DNA of 42,435 nucleotides from an uncultured Eubacteriales bacterium (GTDB taxonomy: Bacteria; Bacillota; Clostridia; Oscillospirales; CAG-272), in NCBI GenBank assembly GCA_900546635.1, contig URDS01000012.1:1-42435 (forward strand). Reading direction: 5' to 3'. The position numbers were made by a program, and so were the translations under genes. Numbering within the stretch: the first letter of the stretch is position 1; each line of letters opens with the position of its first letter. Under the pieces are notes generated by a model that did not search any database, was not told the origin of the DNA, and saw only the letters and a list, made by a program, of their open reading frames with translations. Positions 7,520 to 15,686 of this stretch are shown piece by piece.

Positions 7520-9358
7520 ATGTACGATTCATCTGTATTGAAAAATGTTTCAAAGCCCGGTCGTTACAGCGGCGGGGAGTACGGACAGATTCTAAAAAAT
7601 AAAGACGAGGTAAAATGTCGGTTCGCTTTTTGTTTTCCGGATGTTTATGAGATCGGAATGTCCAATCTCGGTATGCGGATTTTGTACGGTGTGCTGAATC
7701 AGTCGCCTGACATTTGGTGCGAGCGTGTATTTGCGCCGTGGCCGGATATGCAGGAACAAATGCAGGCGCACGGTTTGCCTCTTTGCGCGCACGAGAGCGG
7801 GGATCCGTTGGCCGCGTTTGATTTTGTCGGATTCACGCTTCAGTATGAGCTTTGTTATACCACGGTTTTGAATATGCTGCAGCTTGCCGGATTTCCGCTT
7901 CGCGCCAAGGAACGCGGGGACGATTTTCCCATTTTGATCGGCGGCGGGCATTGCGCCTATAATCCGGAGCCTTTGGCGCCTTTCTTTGATTTGTTTTCAA
8001 TCGGAGAGGGCGAGGAGGCGTTGCCCGAACTTTGCCGGCTGTATTTGGATATGAAAGCCGACGGAAGCTATACCAAAGCGCGTTTCTTGCGTGCGGCGGC
8101 GCGGCTTGAGGGCTTCTATGTTCCGTCGCTGTACAGTGTCGCGTATCAGGAGGACGGAACGATTGCGTCTTATACACCGGAAGCATCCGATGTGCCGGTG
8201 AAAGTGCGCAAGCGTATCGTGCGCGATCTTGACAAGGCGTACTATCCCGTACAGACATATTTACCGTATATCGAGACGGTGCAGGATAAAATGGTGCTTG
8301 AGGTGTATCGCGGATGCATTCGCGGATGCCGTTTTTGTCAGGCAGGGATGGTCTGCCGACCGGTACGCGAAAAAAGCGTAGGAAAGCTGGTTTCGGATGC
8401 AAAATGCATGTATGCACATTCCGGCTATGATGAAATGACCCTTTCCTCGCTGTCTATCAGTGATTATTCCGACATTGAGGCGCTTACGGATGAACTTTCC
8501 GCTTATGCAACCGAACATCATATCAGTCTTTCTTTGCCCTCACTGCGTCTGGACAGCTTTACGCGGCAGCTGATGGACAAAGTATCTACCGTGCGTACCG
8601 GCAGTCTAACTTTTGCGCCGGAGGCGGGAACGCAACGCCTGCGCGATGCGATCAATAAGAACGTGTGCGAAGAAGATCTTCTTCGCGCGGTCAATGTGGC
8701 ATTTGACGTAGGTAAAACTTCGGTCAAATTGTATTTTATGAACGGCCTGCCCACGGAAACGGATGCCGACATTGAGGGGATCGCACGGCTGGCCAAGCGG
8801 GTATTGGATGCTTTCTACGAGAATCCGAATCACAACCGCGCAAAGCGACCGTCGGTAACGGTCAGCGTTTCCTGCTTTGTGCCGAAGCCGTTTACGCCGT
8901 TTCAGTGGGAAAAGCAGGACAGTTACGCGGAGCTTATGCGCAAGCAGGAATTGCTCAAAAGCTGTATCACCGACCGCAAGATCGTTTATAATTACCATGA
9001 AGCCAAGGTTTCTTATCTGGAAGCGGTATTTGCGCGCGGAGACCGGCGGCTTGCCGCGGCACTTGAACTTGCGGCCGAGCGCGGCGTGAAGTTTGATGCG
9101 TGGACAGAGTATTTTGATTTTGATAAATGGATGGAAATTTTCAAGGATGCGGGGATCGACCCTGATTTTTATGCGACGCGCGGCTTTGGACTCGATGAGA
9201 TTTTGCCGTGGGATGTTATCGACTGCGGCGTAACCAAGGCGTTTTTGCTGCGTGAACGGGCGCGCGCCTATGAAAATGTTCCGACGAAGAATTGCCGGGA
9301 GCAATGCTCCGGATGCGGTGCAAATCGGCTTGGAGGTGAGCGCACATGCTGCCCGTAA
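7520..9358 (+). CDS. B12-binding domain radical SAM protein, TIGR03960 family
   Basis: 612 residues. The N-terminal third is a cobalamin-binding-like domain (AFCFPDVYEIGMSNLGMRIL, then the GGGHCAYNPEPLAPFFDLF and GEGEEALPEL segments). The radical SAM core follows with YRGCIRGCRFCQAG, giving a CxxxCxxC cluster at Cys266, Cys270 and Cys273 for the 4Fe-4S centre, and later TFAPEAGTQRLRDAINKN. The family is related to tRNA/ribosomal methylthiotransferases, but its substrate has not been settled. It overlaps the next gene by 13 bases, a conserved pairing in Clostridia. ATG 7520 follows GAGGAAG. Expression probably starts within the repeat region or by read-through; I see no clear promoter. Confidence 0.9.
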   Translation: MYDSSVLKNVSKPGRYSGGEYGQILKNKDEVKCRFAFCFPDVYEIGMSNLGMRILYGVLNQSPDIWCERVFAPWPDMQEQMQAHGLPLCAHESGDPLAAFDFVGFTLQYELCYTTVLNMLQLAGFPLRAKERGDDFPILIGGGHCAYNPEPLAPFFDLFSIGEGEEALPELCRLYLDMKADGSYTKARFLRAAARLEGFYVPSLYSVAYQEDGTIASYTPEASDVPVKVRKRIVRDLDKAYYPVQTYLPYIETVQDKMVLEVYRGCIRGCRFCQAGMVCRPVREKSVGKLVSDAKCMYAHSGYDEMTLSSLSISDYSDIEALTDELSAYATEHHISLSLPSLRLDSFTRQLMDKVSTVRTGSLTFAPEAGTQRLRDAINKNVCEEDLLRAVNVAFDVGKTSVKLYFMNGLPTETDADIEGIARLAKRVLDAFYENPNHNRAKRPSVTVSVSCFVPKPFTPFQWEKQDSYAELMRKQELLKSCITDRKIVYNYHEAKVSYLEAVFARGDRRLAAALELAAERGVKFDAWTEYFDFDKWMEIFKDAGIDPDFYATRGFGLDEILPWDVIDCGVTKAFLLRERARAYENVPTKNCREQCSGCGANRLGGERTCCP

Positions 9359-10032
9359 GAGAAGCGGTTCCGCATACGGCGGTGCGCATTCGGTTTTCAA
9401 AGACCGGTGCACTTCAGTATATTTCGCATTTGGATCTTCAGCGGACGTTTACGCGGCTGCTGGTTCGCAGAGGCGTACCGGTTTGGTATTCTGAGGGATT
9501 TTCGCCGCATCCGCGTCTGGTTTTTGCCACTCCGCTCTCTGTGGGGACTGAAAGTATTTGCGAATTTGTAGACGTTCAGGTGATCGGGGCGCCCGAAGAT
9601 GTGGATGTTTCGACTCTTTTTGCCGGTTTAAAGGACACCGGCATCGAGGGACTTTCCATACAGGAAGTTTATCTTCCGAGTACGAAGTTTTCCGCGATTA
9701 CGCATGCGGACTATGAACTTCGCTTTTATTTGACGCAAGCCGATGAAAAGGATGCGGCAAATTACGAGGCCGCGTTGTCCGCGTCTCCGCTGGTTATTCT
9801 GAAGCGTACAAAGAGCGGAGAGCGGGACACGGATATTTCGGGGCAAATTTGCAGTGTTTCCGTACAGTTGCGGGAAGGCGGCCTGCTGATTTGTGCAAGA
9901 CTTTCGGCTGACAGCGCAAATTTTCTGAATCCCGAGTATTTGGCGCGTGTTTTGCGGCAGCATGGTTTGCCGGATTGCGCTTACTCCATTCTTCGTACAA
10001 ATGTTCTGTGCGGAGAAAATTCTTTCAGATAA
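9346..10032 (+). CDS. TIGR03936 / DUF2344 family radical SAM-associated protein
   Basis: A 228-residue DUF2344 protein. Visible family features are the N-terminal VRIRFSKTGALQYISHLDL, FTRLLVRRGVPVWYSEGFSPHPRL and ATPLSVGTESICEFVDV segments. It is nearly always encoded next to a TIGR03960 radical SAM protein and is sometimes fused to it, so it is presumed to be its partner or substrate handler. Here the two genes overlap by 13 bases, suggesting coupled translation. In many Clostridia the next genes are ribonuclease G and ribosomal protein L21; here a CapA-like lipoprotein follows instead. Confidence 0.88.
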   Translation: MLPVREAVPHTAVRIRFSKTGALQYISHLDLQRTFTRLLVRRGVPVWYSEGFSPHPRLVFATPLSVGTESICEFVDVQVIGAPEDVDVSTLFAGLKDTGIEGLSIQEVYLPSTKFSAITHADYELRFYLTQADEKDAANYEAALSASPLVILKRTKSGERDTDISGQICSVSVQLREGGLLICARLSADSANFLNPEYLARVLRQHGLPDCAYSILRTNVLCGENSFR

Positions 10033-10042
10033 AGAGGGACGT

Positions 10043-11266
10043 ATGAAAAAACTGCTTTTCTTTTTGCTTTTGCTTTGTTTTTCGCTGTTTTTTACTGCGT
10101 GCAGTGAAGCGGAAATACAGCCTCCGGCTTCGGACGCTTCCATCGAATCCACCATGCCGACCTCTGTGCTGACCATTATGACCGAACCGCCTGTCGCTCC
10201 CGTCGTGGAACCGAAAGAATACCGTGTTTCTTTTATTGCGGCCGGGGACAATATTGTGTATTACGGAAATGTGCGGGATGCGCAGAAAAATGCGGAGGGA
10301 ACGGAGCAGCGATATGATTTTCGCCCCTCATATACCGACATCAAGGAAATTGTTGAGGAACATGATCTCGCGTTTATCAATCAGGAGACGCTGATGTGCG
10401 GTGACGGTTATGATCTCAGCTACTATCCTCGCTTTAATTCTCCGACCGAGCTTGGAGATGCGGTTGTAGATACGGGTTTTGATATTATCGGTATGGCGAA
10501 CAACCACATGCTGGACAAGGGAGAGAGCGGGCTTTTGGCTACGCTCGATTATTGGGAAAACCAGCCGGTAACCCGTATCGGCGCCTATCGGAGCCGCGCG
10601 GATTTTGATGCGATCACCGTGATTGAGAAAAACGGAATCAAAATTGCATTGTTGGCTTTCACATATGGAACAAACGGGCTTTCGCTGCCGGCATCCAGCG
10701 AGGTGTATATCCCGTATATTGATGAAGCGCTTATCCGGGAAAAGGTAATAGAAGCCGAGACGCTGGCGGATGTTACGATCGTTTCTATACACTGGGGGTA
10801 TGAGAATACGTTCCGCACAAACGATCAGCAGCGTGAGATTGCAAAGCTGATCAGCGAATGCGGCGGCGATGTGATTTTAGGGCATCATCCTCATGTGATT
10901 CAGCCGATTGAGTGGATCGAAAGCGGCGATAACCGCACGCTCTGCATCTATTCGCTCGGCAATTTCATGGCGGAAATGGCGGCGGATTACAATATGCTCG
11001 GCGGGATGCTGTCCTTTGAGCTTGTCAAACGCGGGGATGAGGCTGTTATTGTTGAGAATGCGGTGTTTATCCCGACGGTGTTCGATTTTAACAAGAGCTT
11101 TTATAATAACCATATTTATCTTTTGGAGGCGTATACAGAAGAACAAGCCAAAAATCACGGAATTTCCTATTACGGCAATCATACGACCTTAGCGAAGCTG
11201 CGCGGGTATGTGACCGATACGATTCCGGCCGAATTTTTACCGGCCTTTCTCAAAGAAAATCCATAA
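10043..11266 (+). CDS. CapA-family lipoprotein (PGA_cap metallophosphatase-like)
   Basis: 407 residues from ATG 10043, which is preceded by GAGGG and starts a clear lipoprotein signal ending FTAC, with Cys20 lipidated. The domain is the calcineurin-like fold of poly-gamma-glutamate CapA: AAGDNIVYYG, FINQETLMCG, GMANNHMLDKGESG, VSIHWGYEN and ILGHHPHVIQP, giving the Asp, Asn and His metal-site positions. No capB, capC or capE homologue is nearby, so poly-glutamate capsule synthesis is not supported; many stand-alone CapA proteins are surface proteins of unknown substrate. It begins 10 bases after the DUF2344 gene and is probably in that operon. Confidence 0.85.
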   Translation: MKKLLFFLLLLCFSLFFTACSEAEIQPPASDASIESTMPTSVLTIMTEPPVAPVVEPKEYRVSFIAAGDNIVYYGNVRDAQKNAEGTEQRYDFRPSYTDIKEIVEEHDLAFINQETLMCGDGYDLSYYPRFNSPTELGDAVVDTGFDIIGMANNHMLDKGESGLLATLDYWENQPVTRIGAYRSRADFDAITVIEKNGIKIALLAFTYGTNGLSLPASSEVYIPYIDEALIREKVIEAETLADVTIVSIHWGYENTFRTNDQQREIAKLISECGGDVILGHHPHVIQPIEWIESGDNRTLCIYSLGNFMAEMAADYNMLGGMLSFELVKRGDEAVIVENAVFIPTVFDFNKSFYNNHIYLLEAYTEEQAKNHGISYYGNHTTLAKLRGYVTDTIPAEFLPAFLKENP

Positions 11267-11366
11267 TCTTCGTGAAGCGAGAATCCTATGCTTATCTTAA
11301 GGCGATTTTATTGAAATTTGAATCTGAAATCAAAAATAAACGCAGAACATATTTTAAGGAGCAGTT

Positions 11367-12578
11367 ATGGATAGAAAAAAACTTCCCGATTTGTTGCCGC
11401 CGAAAAAAGCGGCGAAGAGCAATTTTTTGAGCGTGACATTGATTATAATTGGTGCGCTTTGGATTGGACTTGGCATATTTTGCTGTGTATTGGAAGTCAT
11501 GGAATCGGAGCCGTTTGAGAGGCCGGAGGCCGTTCCGTTTGACGCTGATACATATTCAGAGCAGGAGCAGTTTGTCAAATTCAATATGCTGTCCGATCCT
11601 TTTGCTTCATTTGTGATCGGAGAAAATCACGGCTTTTATTTTGCACTGCTCGGCAGTGGGGAAGACATCGACTTTTCCATTGTTTGTCTGTCTGCAGATA
11701 CATTTGAACAGTTTCGGGATATTTATGAATTTACATTTAGCGATCTTCCGTTAGACGAAGCGCCGCGTATGGTATCGCTTTCGGGGTATGCGGTGGAAAT
11801 CGATGAGGAACTGGTTGACTTTGCGATTGAATATTTCAATCAAATGTTCGGCGGGGAAATATTGACTTCCGAGAACTTTTCCGACTATTTCGGCACGTAT
11901 TATTTGGATACAACAATCGTACCCGAGACGGGCACATTCGCCCCCGTTTTAGTCCTGTTTGTTTTGGGGGCGGTTGTGTTAGTGGCAGGCATTTGGCTAT
12001 TTTGTAAAAAGAGAAAAGCTGTGTCTGATGTTCCGGCTTTGCAGACAGAGCCTTTGACGGGCAGTGCTACTTCAAATATCGAAGCGTCGGTTGAGGCCGA
12101 ACATGTACCGACTGCTTTGCCGATGCTTGAAGAGCGAGTTGCCGTACCGCATCCAATCTTAGGAATATGGGGAGCGCTGCTCGGTTCACTTGTCGGCGCG
12201 GCTATTTGGATTGCATTGTATAAGATTGGATTTATTGCGGGGCTTGCCGGTTATCTTGCCGTGGTATGCGCGCTTTCGGGATACAAAAAACTGGGAGGCG
12301 GCATTTCAAAATTCGGAACGTTTTTTTGTATTCTTGCGGCTGTGTTTGCACTTGTGACGGCAAACGGTATTTCGTATATTTGGATGATTGCCGATGAGGT
12401 GAATGCGGCTTCTCCGGGACGCGCGGATTTTGCTTATTTGATAACACATTTCGTTGACATTATGACTTTTCTTGAAGCATGGGGCGCATTCTTCCAGGAT
12501 CTTGCGATGGGCCTGTTTTTGGCTTTGATTGCAGGTATTTCTCCGATTGTTCAGAGCTTTAAACAAAATAATATCTAA
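11367..12578 (+). CDS. Unrecognised polytopic membrane protein
   Basis: 403 residues, not assigned to a named family. One transmembrane helix lies at about 22-43. An acidic extracytoplasmic domain of about 150 residues follows (SFVIGENHGFYFALLGSG, the DEELVDFAIEYFNQMFG helix, DYFGTYYLDTT). A second helix sits at about 190-213, with the basic stop KKRK after it, then a 50-residue cytoplasmic linker. Four hydrophobic segments make up the last 130 residues. The layout looks like a sensor domain fused to a four-helix membrane domain. AAGGAGCAGTT precedes the start. The 100 bases from CapA show no terminator. Confidence 0.6.
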   Translation: MDRKKLPDLLPPKKAAKSNFLSVTLIIIGALWIGLGIFCCVLEVMESEPFERPEAVPFDADTYSEQEQFVKFNMLSDPFASFVIGENHGFYFALLGSGEDIDFSIVCLSADTFEQFRDIYEFTFSDLPLDEAPRMVSLSGYAVEIDEELVDFAIEYFNQMFGGEILTSENFSDYFGTYYLDTTIVPETGTFAPVLVLFVLGAVVLVAGIWLFCKKRKAVSDVPALQTEPLTGSATSNIEASVEAEHVPTALPMLEERVAVPHPILGIWGALLGSLVGAAIWIALYKIGFIAGLAGYLAVVCALSGYKKLGGGISKFGTFFCILAAVFALVTANGISYIWMIADEVNAASPGRADFAYLITHFVDIMTFLEAWGAFFQDLAMGLFLALIAGISPIVQSFKQNNI

Positions 12579-12635
12579 AGAAGAATTTCGAAAAAGGCGA
12601 ACATTCACAAGATCGTAAATTGGTTTTGTTGCAAA

Positions 12636-12669
12636 GCGGCATAGCATTGACTATGCCGCCTTACTTTTC
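12636..12669 (+). terminator. Probable terminator after the 403-residue membrane protein
   Basis: GCGGCATAG (12636-12644) pairs perfectly with CTATGCCGC (12651-12659), followed by a T-rich stretch. Confidence 0.65.
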
Positions 12670-12703
12670 TTTCCTCTCTCGTGAGCGGCTAAATGAATAT
12701 AAA

Positions 12704-12735
12704 AGCCGCAGATTTTTTAAAAAATCTCTGCGGCT
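12704..12735 (-). terminator. Terminator of the minus-strand TetR operon
   Basis: On the minus strand AGCCGCAGAG pairs with the CTGCGGCT end around an A/T-rich loop (arms at 12704-12712 and 12726-12735), followed by TTTTATATT. It lies between convergent operons. Confidence 0.7.
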
Positions 12736-12817
12736 CATCATGATTGGTATGATTCAATTTCCGTTCCTATAATAAAGAGAGTGAGCGTGTGACAGCGTTT
12801 TGAAAGGTTCTGCTGTT

Positions 12818-13685
12818 TTAATTCGTTTGGAGTTTTTTTGTGCTTTTCATCACCATATAAATTCCCATCACAAGTATAATAAAATACACGCCTGCGCCTG
12901 TGAGGGCGGTCATTAACTTACGGAACTCTTCTCCATCTGACGCGCCGAAAGTATTGAGCATTGCGTTTTCAAGTGAGAGCATGGAAATGAGTGCGGCGGC
13001 AAAATTGACAAATTTAACTGCCGAAATCATCGGTTCTTTATATTGGCGATAACGAATGACATTTATAATTGCAACTGTGGTTATGGTAAAGGTATATGTC
13101 GCCATTGCGATTGTTTGAATATAGTGGTAGGTAAAGCCTCGGTTTTGATGAACGATATAGAAAACAATCGCACCGAGCGTCAAGTTCATCACGATGAGAA
13201 GCGCGCCGCTAAATCGGTATCTTTTCCACTGCTTTTCTAGGGTAAGCTCAGTATCCTTACGAGCATCCTTAAGGAGAAATCCTCTCATCAAGGAAAGCAA
13301 CATATAATACCCTGCCAATGAATAAAACCATACGGAGTGGTTAAGAAAGCCCGTTACCAAATGAAAAAACGGAGTAGAGAAGATTCATACTCACATTTCC
13401 GTATAATGAGAGCTTTGTGCGAAATCCCACGTCCTGCTGAAATCTTACGATATAGCGGTTTTCTTTGCGATATTTGTTCATCCATGTTGCAAGTCTTGAA
13501 AATCTGAAGCATACAACGATCAAAGCATAGGCGGATATTCCGTAAGCGCAGTATTGTATGACCGGTATCACATCTTGAAAAGCAAAGCTATATATCAAGC
13601 CCGCCGCACTGAGCGCGCAAAGCAGTATGACGATATGTATAGGAGGAAAAATGATCTTCCCAAAAATCTTCTTCCGCTGATTCAT
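12818..13685 (-). pseudogene. Polytopic membrane protein gene with a one-base frameshift
   Basis: Two reading frames cover one membrane protein of about 288 residues. The first (from ATG 13685) carries two clear helices and ends early at 13341. The second continues in another frame from about 13365 to the stop at 12818 with four to six more helices. The junction is a run of six A on the plus strand at 13364-13369; removing one base joins the frames smoothly, giving NLLYSVF then HLVTGFLNHSVWF, which reads as one natural helix. The start overlaps the TetR stop as ATGA, so it is translationally coupled. No named family recognised. Sequencing error, real decay, slippage-based switching and programmed frameshifting cannot be separated here. 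Confidence 0.7.
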
Positions 13686-14281
13686 TGTTCTTTACCGTTG
13701 CGATAGGGTCCCACACAGTCGATGAGCAGTTTTGCGATATGCTCAATGTTTTCCTTACAACCATTTTGCACCCAAGCCATAATGACGGCATTCATTCCAC
13801 TCATATAATAGGTCAGCTTATACTTCCTGTCCTGTTCGGGAATATGGTACCTCGCCATAATATGCGTAATATAGTCGTTAAAAAGTGCATCAAATGTGTG
13901 ATCTGTGCGGAAAGTACTTGGTTGGGACAGCGCGGCAATGAAAATGTTTTTGTTCTCTTTGACAAATTCCAAATACGGAACAACATAGTCGGGGGTAATC
14001 AGCATCAGTTCATCGAGAGAAGCGTTTTCTATTCTTTCTCTGTTTATCCTCAAGTCGCTTCTGTATCTGCTGTCACGTTTTTCTGTGACATACGCAAGGC
14101 TTTCGGTCAACAGGTCATTCATGGTTTCATAGTGCAAATAGAAGGTGGAGCGATTCACGCCTGCTTTCGCGCAGATTTCTTTGACCGTAATAAATTCATA
14201 GTTCTTTTTTTCAAGAAGTATGAGCAAAGCCTCGTTCATCAATCGGGCAGTATTCAAATATTTTGTCTCGTTTTTATTCAT
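13682..14281 (-). CDS. TetR/AcrR family transcriptional regulator
   Basis: 199 residues from ATG 14281, which has AAGGTGG eight bases upstream; a GTG four codons earlier is a less likely start. The N-terminal TetR helix-turn-helix is plain: LMNEALLILLEKKNYEFITV, KEICAKAGVNRSTFYLHY, then the linker MNDLLTES. The rest is the ligand-binding domain (TYYMSGMNAVIMAWVQNGC, as in the clostridial C-terminal TetR domain). It is the middle gene of a three-gene operon, 18 bases after the small membrane protein and overlapping the next by ATGA, so it probably autoregulates this operon and responds to a small molecule affecting the membrane protein. Ligand unknown. Confidence 0.88.
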   Translation of the reverse strand: MNKNETKYLNTARLMNEALLILLEKKNYEFITVKEICAKAGVNRSTFYLHYETMNDLLTESLAYVTEKRDSRYRSDLRINRERIENASLDELMLITPDYVVPYLEFVKENKNIFIAALSQPSTFRTDHTFDALFNDYITHIMARYHIPEQDRKYKLTYYMSGMNAVIMAWVQNGCKENIEHIAKLLIDCVGPYRNGKEQ

Positions 14282-14299
14282 TTTACTGCCCACCTTCTT

Positions 14300-14656
14300 T
14301 TATTCTTCTTCTGCGATCTCGTTGGCAAGGCGAATGATATCGGATCCGTACTTCATCTTGCCTTTTTCAAGTATTTTTTTGTAGATAAAATAATTCACAC
14401 TTACGCCTGCGATCCCAAGACAGCCTATGACAATACCCGTAATAAAGGTTGTGGTATTGCCGCTGCCGATGACCCCCATAGAGAAGCACATTCCCGTACC
14501 GAGAACCAGTGCGCAGATAATGCCGAAGGTATAAGCAAAAATTTCGGCAGGCCTTTTCGCCGTTCTGTCAAGCTTTTTGAGCGCAACTACCTTGGATGCC
14601 TTCTTGGGCGCATACTCGTTTGCAACGTTTTGCGCGTAAATTTTGTCTGTGTTCAT
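14300..14656 (-). CDS. Small two-helix membrane protein (clostridial family, often misnamed dihydropteridine reductase)
   Basis: 118 residues. An amphipathic N terminus (NEYAPKKASKVVALKKLD) is followed by two hydrophobic helices at about 40-60 and 68-90 (EIFAYTFGIICALVLGTGMC and FITGIVIGCLGIAGVSV), then a basic tail YKKILEKGKMKYGSDIIRLA. As I recall, close relatives in Clostridia carry the name dihydropteridine reductase in databases, but nothing here resembles a reductase: there is no nucleotide-binding motif and the protein is mostly membrane. First gene of the TetR operon; GGAGG stands eight bases before the ATG. Confidence 0.7.
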   Translation of the reverse strand: MNTDKIYAQNVANEYAPKKASKVVALKKLDRTAKRPAEIFAYTFGIICALVLGTGMCFSMGVIGSGNTTTFITGIVIGCLGIAGVSVNYFIYKKILEKGKMKYGSDIIRLANEIAEEE

Positions 14657-14693
14657 TTTGAAACCTCCATTTGGTTTTTGATTTTACACTTAT

Positions 14694-14745
14694 ATTGTAC
14701 CCAAAAAATAAATGAACTGAACAACACGAATTGGATTTTGTGTTG
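14694..14745 (-). promoter_or_regulatory. Candidate promoter and TetR operator
   Basis: On the minus strand a -10-like TACAAT (14694-14699) is followed upstream by a TTGTTC hexamer (14719-14724). Overlapping that hexamer, CAACAC (14722-14727) and GTGTTG (14740-14745) form an inverted repeat with a 12-base spacer. Placement over the -35 region of a TetR-encoding operon is what an autoregulatory operator would show. The palindrome is short, so this is tentative. Confidence 0.35.
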
Positions 14746-14790
14746 ATTTGATAGGATAAGTGCGCCAATTTCTGTTTATATGGCAATCAA

Positions 14791-14822
14791 GACAGCGCAA
14801 GCAAAACTATGCTTGCGCTGTC
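14791..14822. terminator. Hairpin between the TetR operon and the TauE operon
   Basis: A perfect 13-bp stem, GACAGCGCAAGCA with TGCTTGCGCTGTC, loop AAACTA. It lies downstream of the minus-strand TauE/SafE gene and probably terminates that operon, although the minus-strand tail is only moderately T-rich. Confidence 0.6.
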
Positions 14823-14895
14823 CGTTTAGTATGGGGTAGTTTTTTATCGGCTTATCAAATTTCGGAATCTCTCTTTTGAAATATTTGCGCATAAT

Positions 14896-15672
14896 TTAGA
14901 ATACGTAGTTGGCTGACAAAATAACAATGCCGATGAGCGTTAGAATGATGCCGACCGCTCGGTTTAGGGTGGCGGGTTTCGCTTTATTGGCCAGTACTGC
15001 GCCGATTCTTGCAAAAATCAGCGTAAAGACCATGCAAAGCATCAACGGCCAGAGAATGTCCTTGGTCGGTGTTTGGATAGCAAAGTGAGAAATTGAGCCG
15101 GTGAGCGCGGTGAAACTCATGATAAACACGCTGGTGCCGACGGCCGTTTTCAGTTCATACCCCAGCACCGAGGTCAGGACAAGCAGCAGCATCATACCGC
15201 CGCCCGCGCCGACAAATCCGCATACAAATCCGATTCCTGTCCCCCATACAACCGATTGCAGGGCGCGGCGCTTTGCCGAAACGGCGCTCATGGTTTCTTT
15301 GGTGGTCATAACAGGCTTTATAATGAATTTGATGCCGAGCAGAAGCGTCATAAACGTAGAAAAACCGCCCATGGCCGCGGAGGGAAGCAGACTGGCAATG
15401 TAGCTTCCGACAAGCGTAAAGCAGAGCACGGTCAGCATCATGATGAGACCGTTGCGCACATCCAGGTTTTTGTTTTTTCCGTAGGTGAATGCGCTGACCG
15501 CGCTGGCGGGGACATCCGATGCCAGGGCGATTCCGACAGCCAGATAGGGGTCAATGTCTAAAAAGGTAATCAACATCGGTGAAATGACCGCGGCGGCGCT
15601 GAGTCCGGCAAAACCGGTTCCGAGTCCCGCGCCGATACCGGCAATCAAACAGACAAGAATGGTTGGAAGCAT
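14896..15672 (-). CDS. TauE/SafE family sulfite exporter-like membrane protein
   Basis: 258 residues with about eight transmembrane helices in the two-fold arrangement of PF01925. Family marks are the N-terminal GIGAGLGTGFAGLSAAAVISP and the repeat GFVCGFVGAGGGMMLLLVL near residue 155, followed by the AVGTSVFIMSFTALTG segment. Members export sulfite, sulfoacetate or other organosulfur or organic anions across the cytoplasmic membrane; substrate here is not deducible. It is the last of three minus-strand genes, 14 bases after the YdcF gene. Confidence 0.85.
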   Translation of the reverse strand: MLPTILVCLIAGIGAGLGTGFAGLSAAAVISPMLITFLDIDPYLAVGIALASDVPASAVSAFTYGKNKNLDVRNGLIMMLTVLCFTLVGSYIASLLPSAAMGGFSTFMTLLLGIKFIIKPVMTTKETMSAVSAKRRALQSVVWGTGIGFVCGFVGAGGGMMLLLVLTSVLGYELKTAVGTSVFIMSFTALTGSISHFAIQTPTKDILWPLMLCMVFTLIFARIGAVLANKAKPATLNRAVGIILTLIGIVILSANYVF

Positions 15673-15686
15673 ATAATTTACTCCAT

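Noticed and set aside
10043..11266. Capsule (poly-gamma-glutamate) synthesis operon
   Set aside because: Only a CapA-like protein is present; there is no ligase CapB/PgsB or CapC/PgsC partner nearby.
14300..14656. Dihydropteridine reductase
   Set aside because: The name is used for relatives by annotation transfer, but the protein is a two-helix membrane protein with no cofactor-binding motif.
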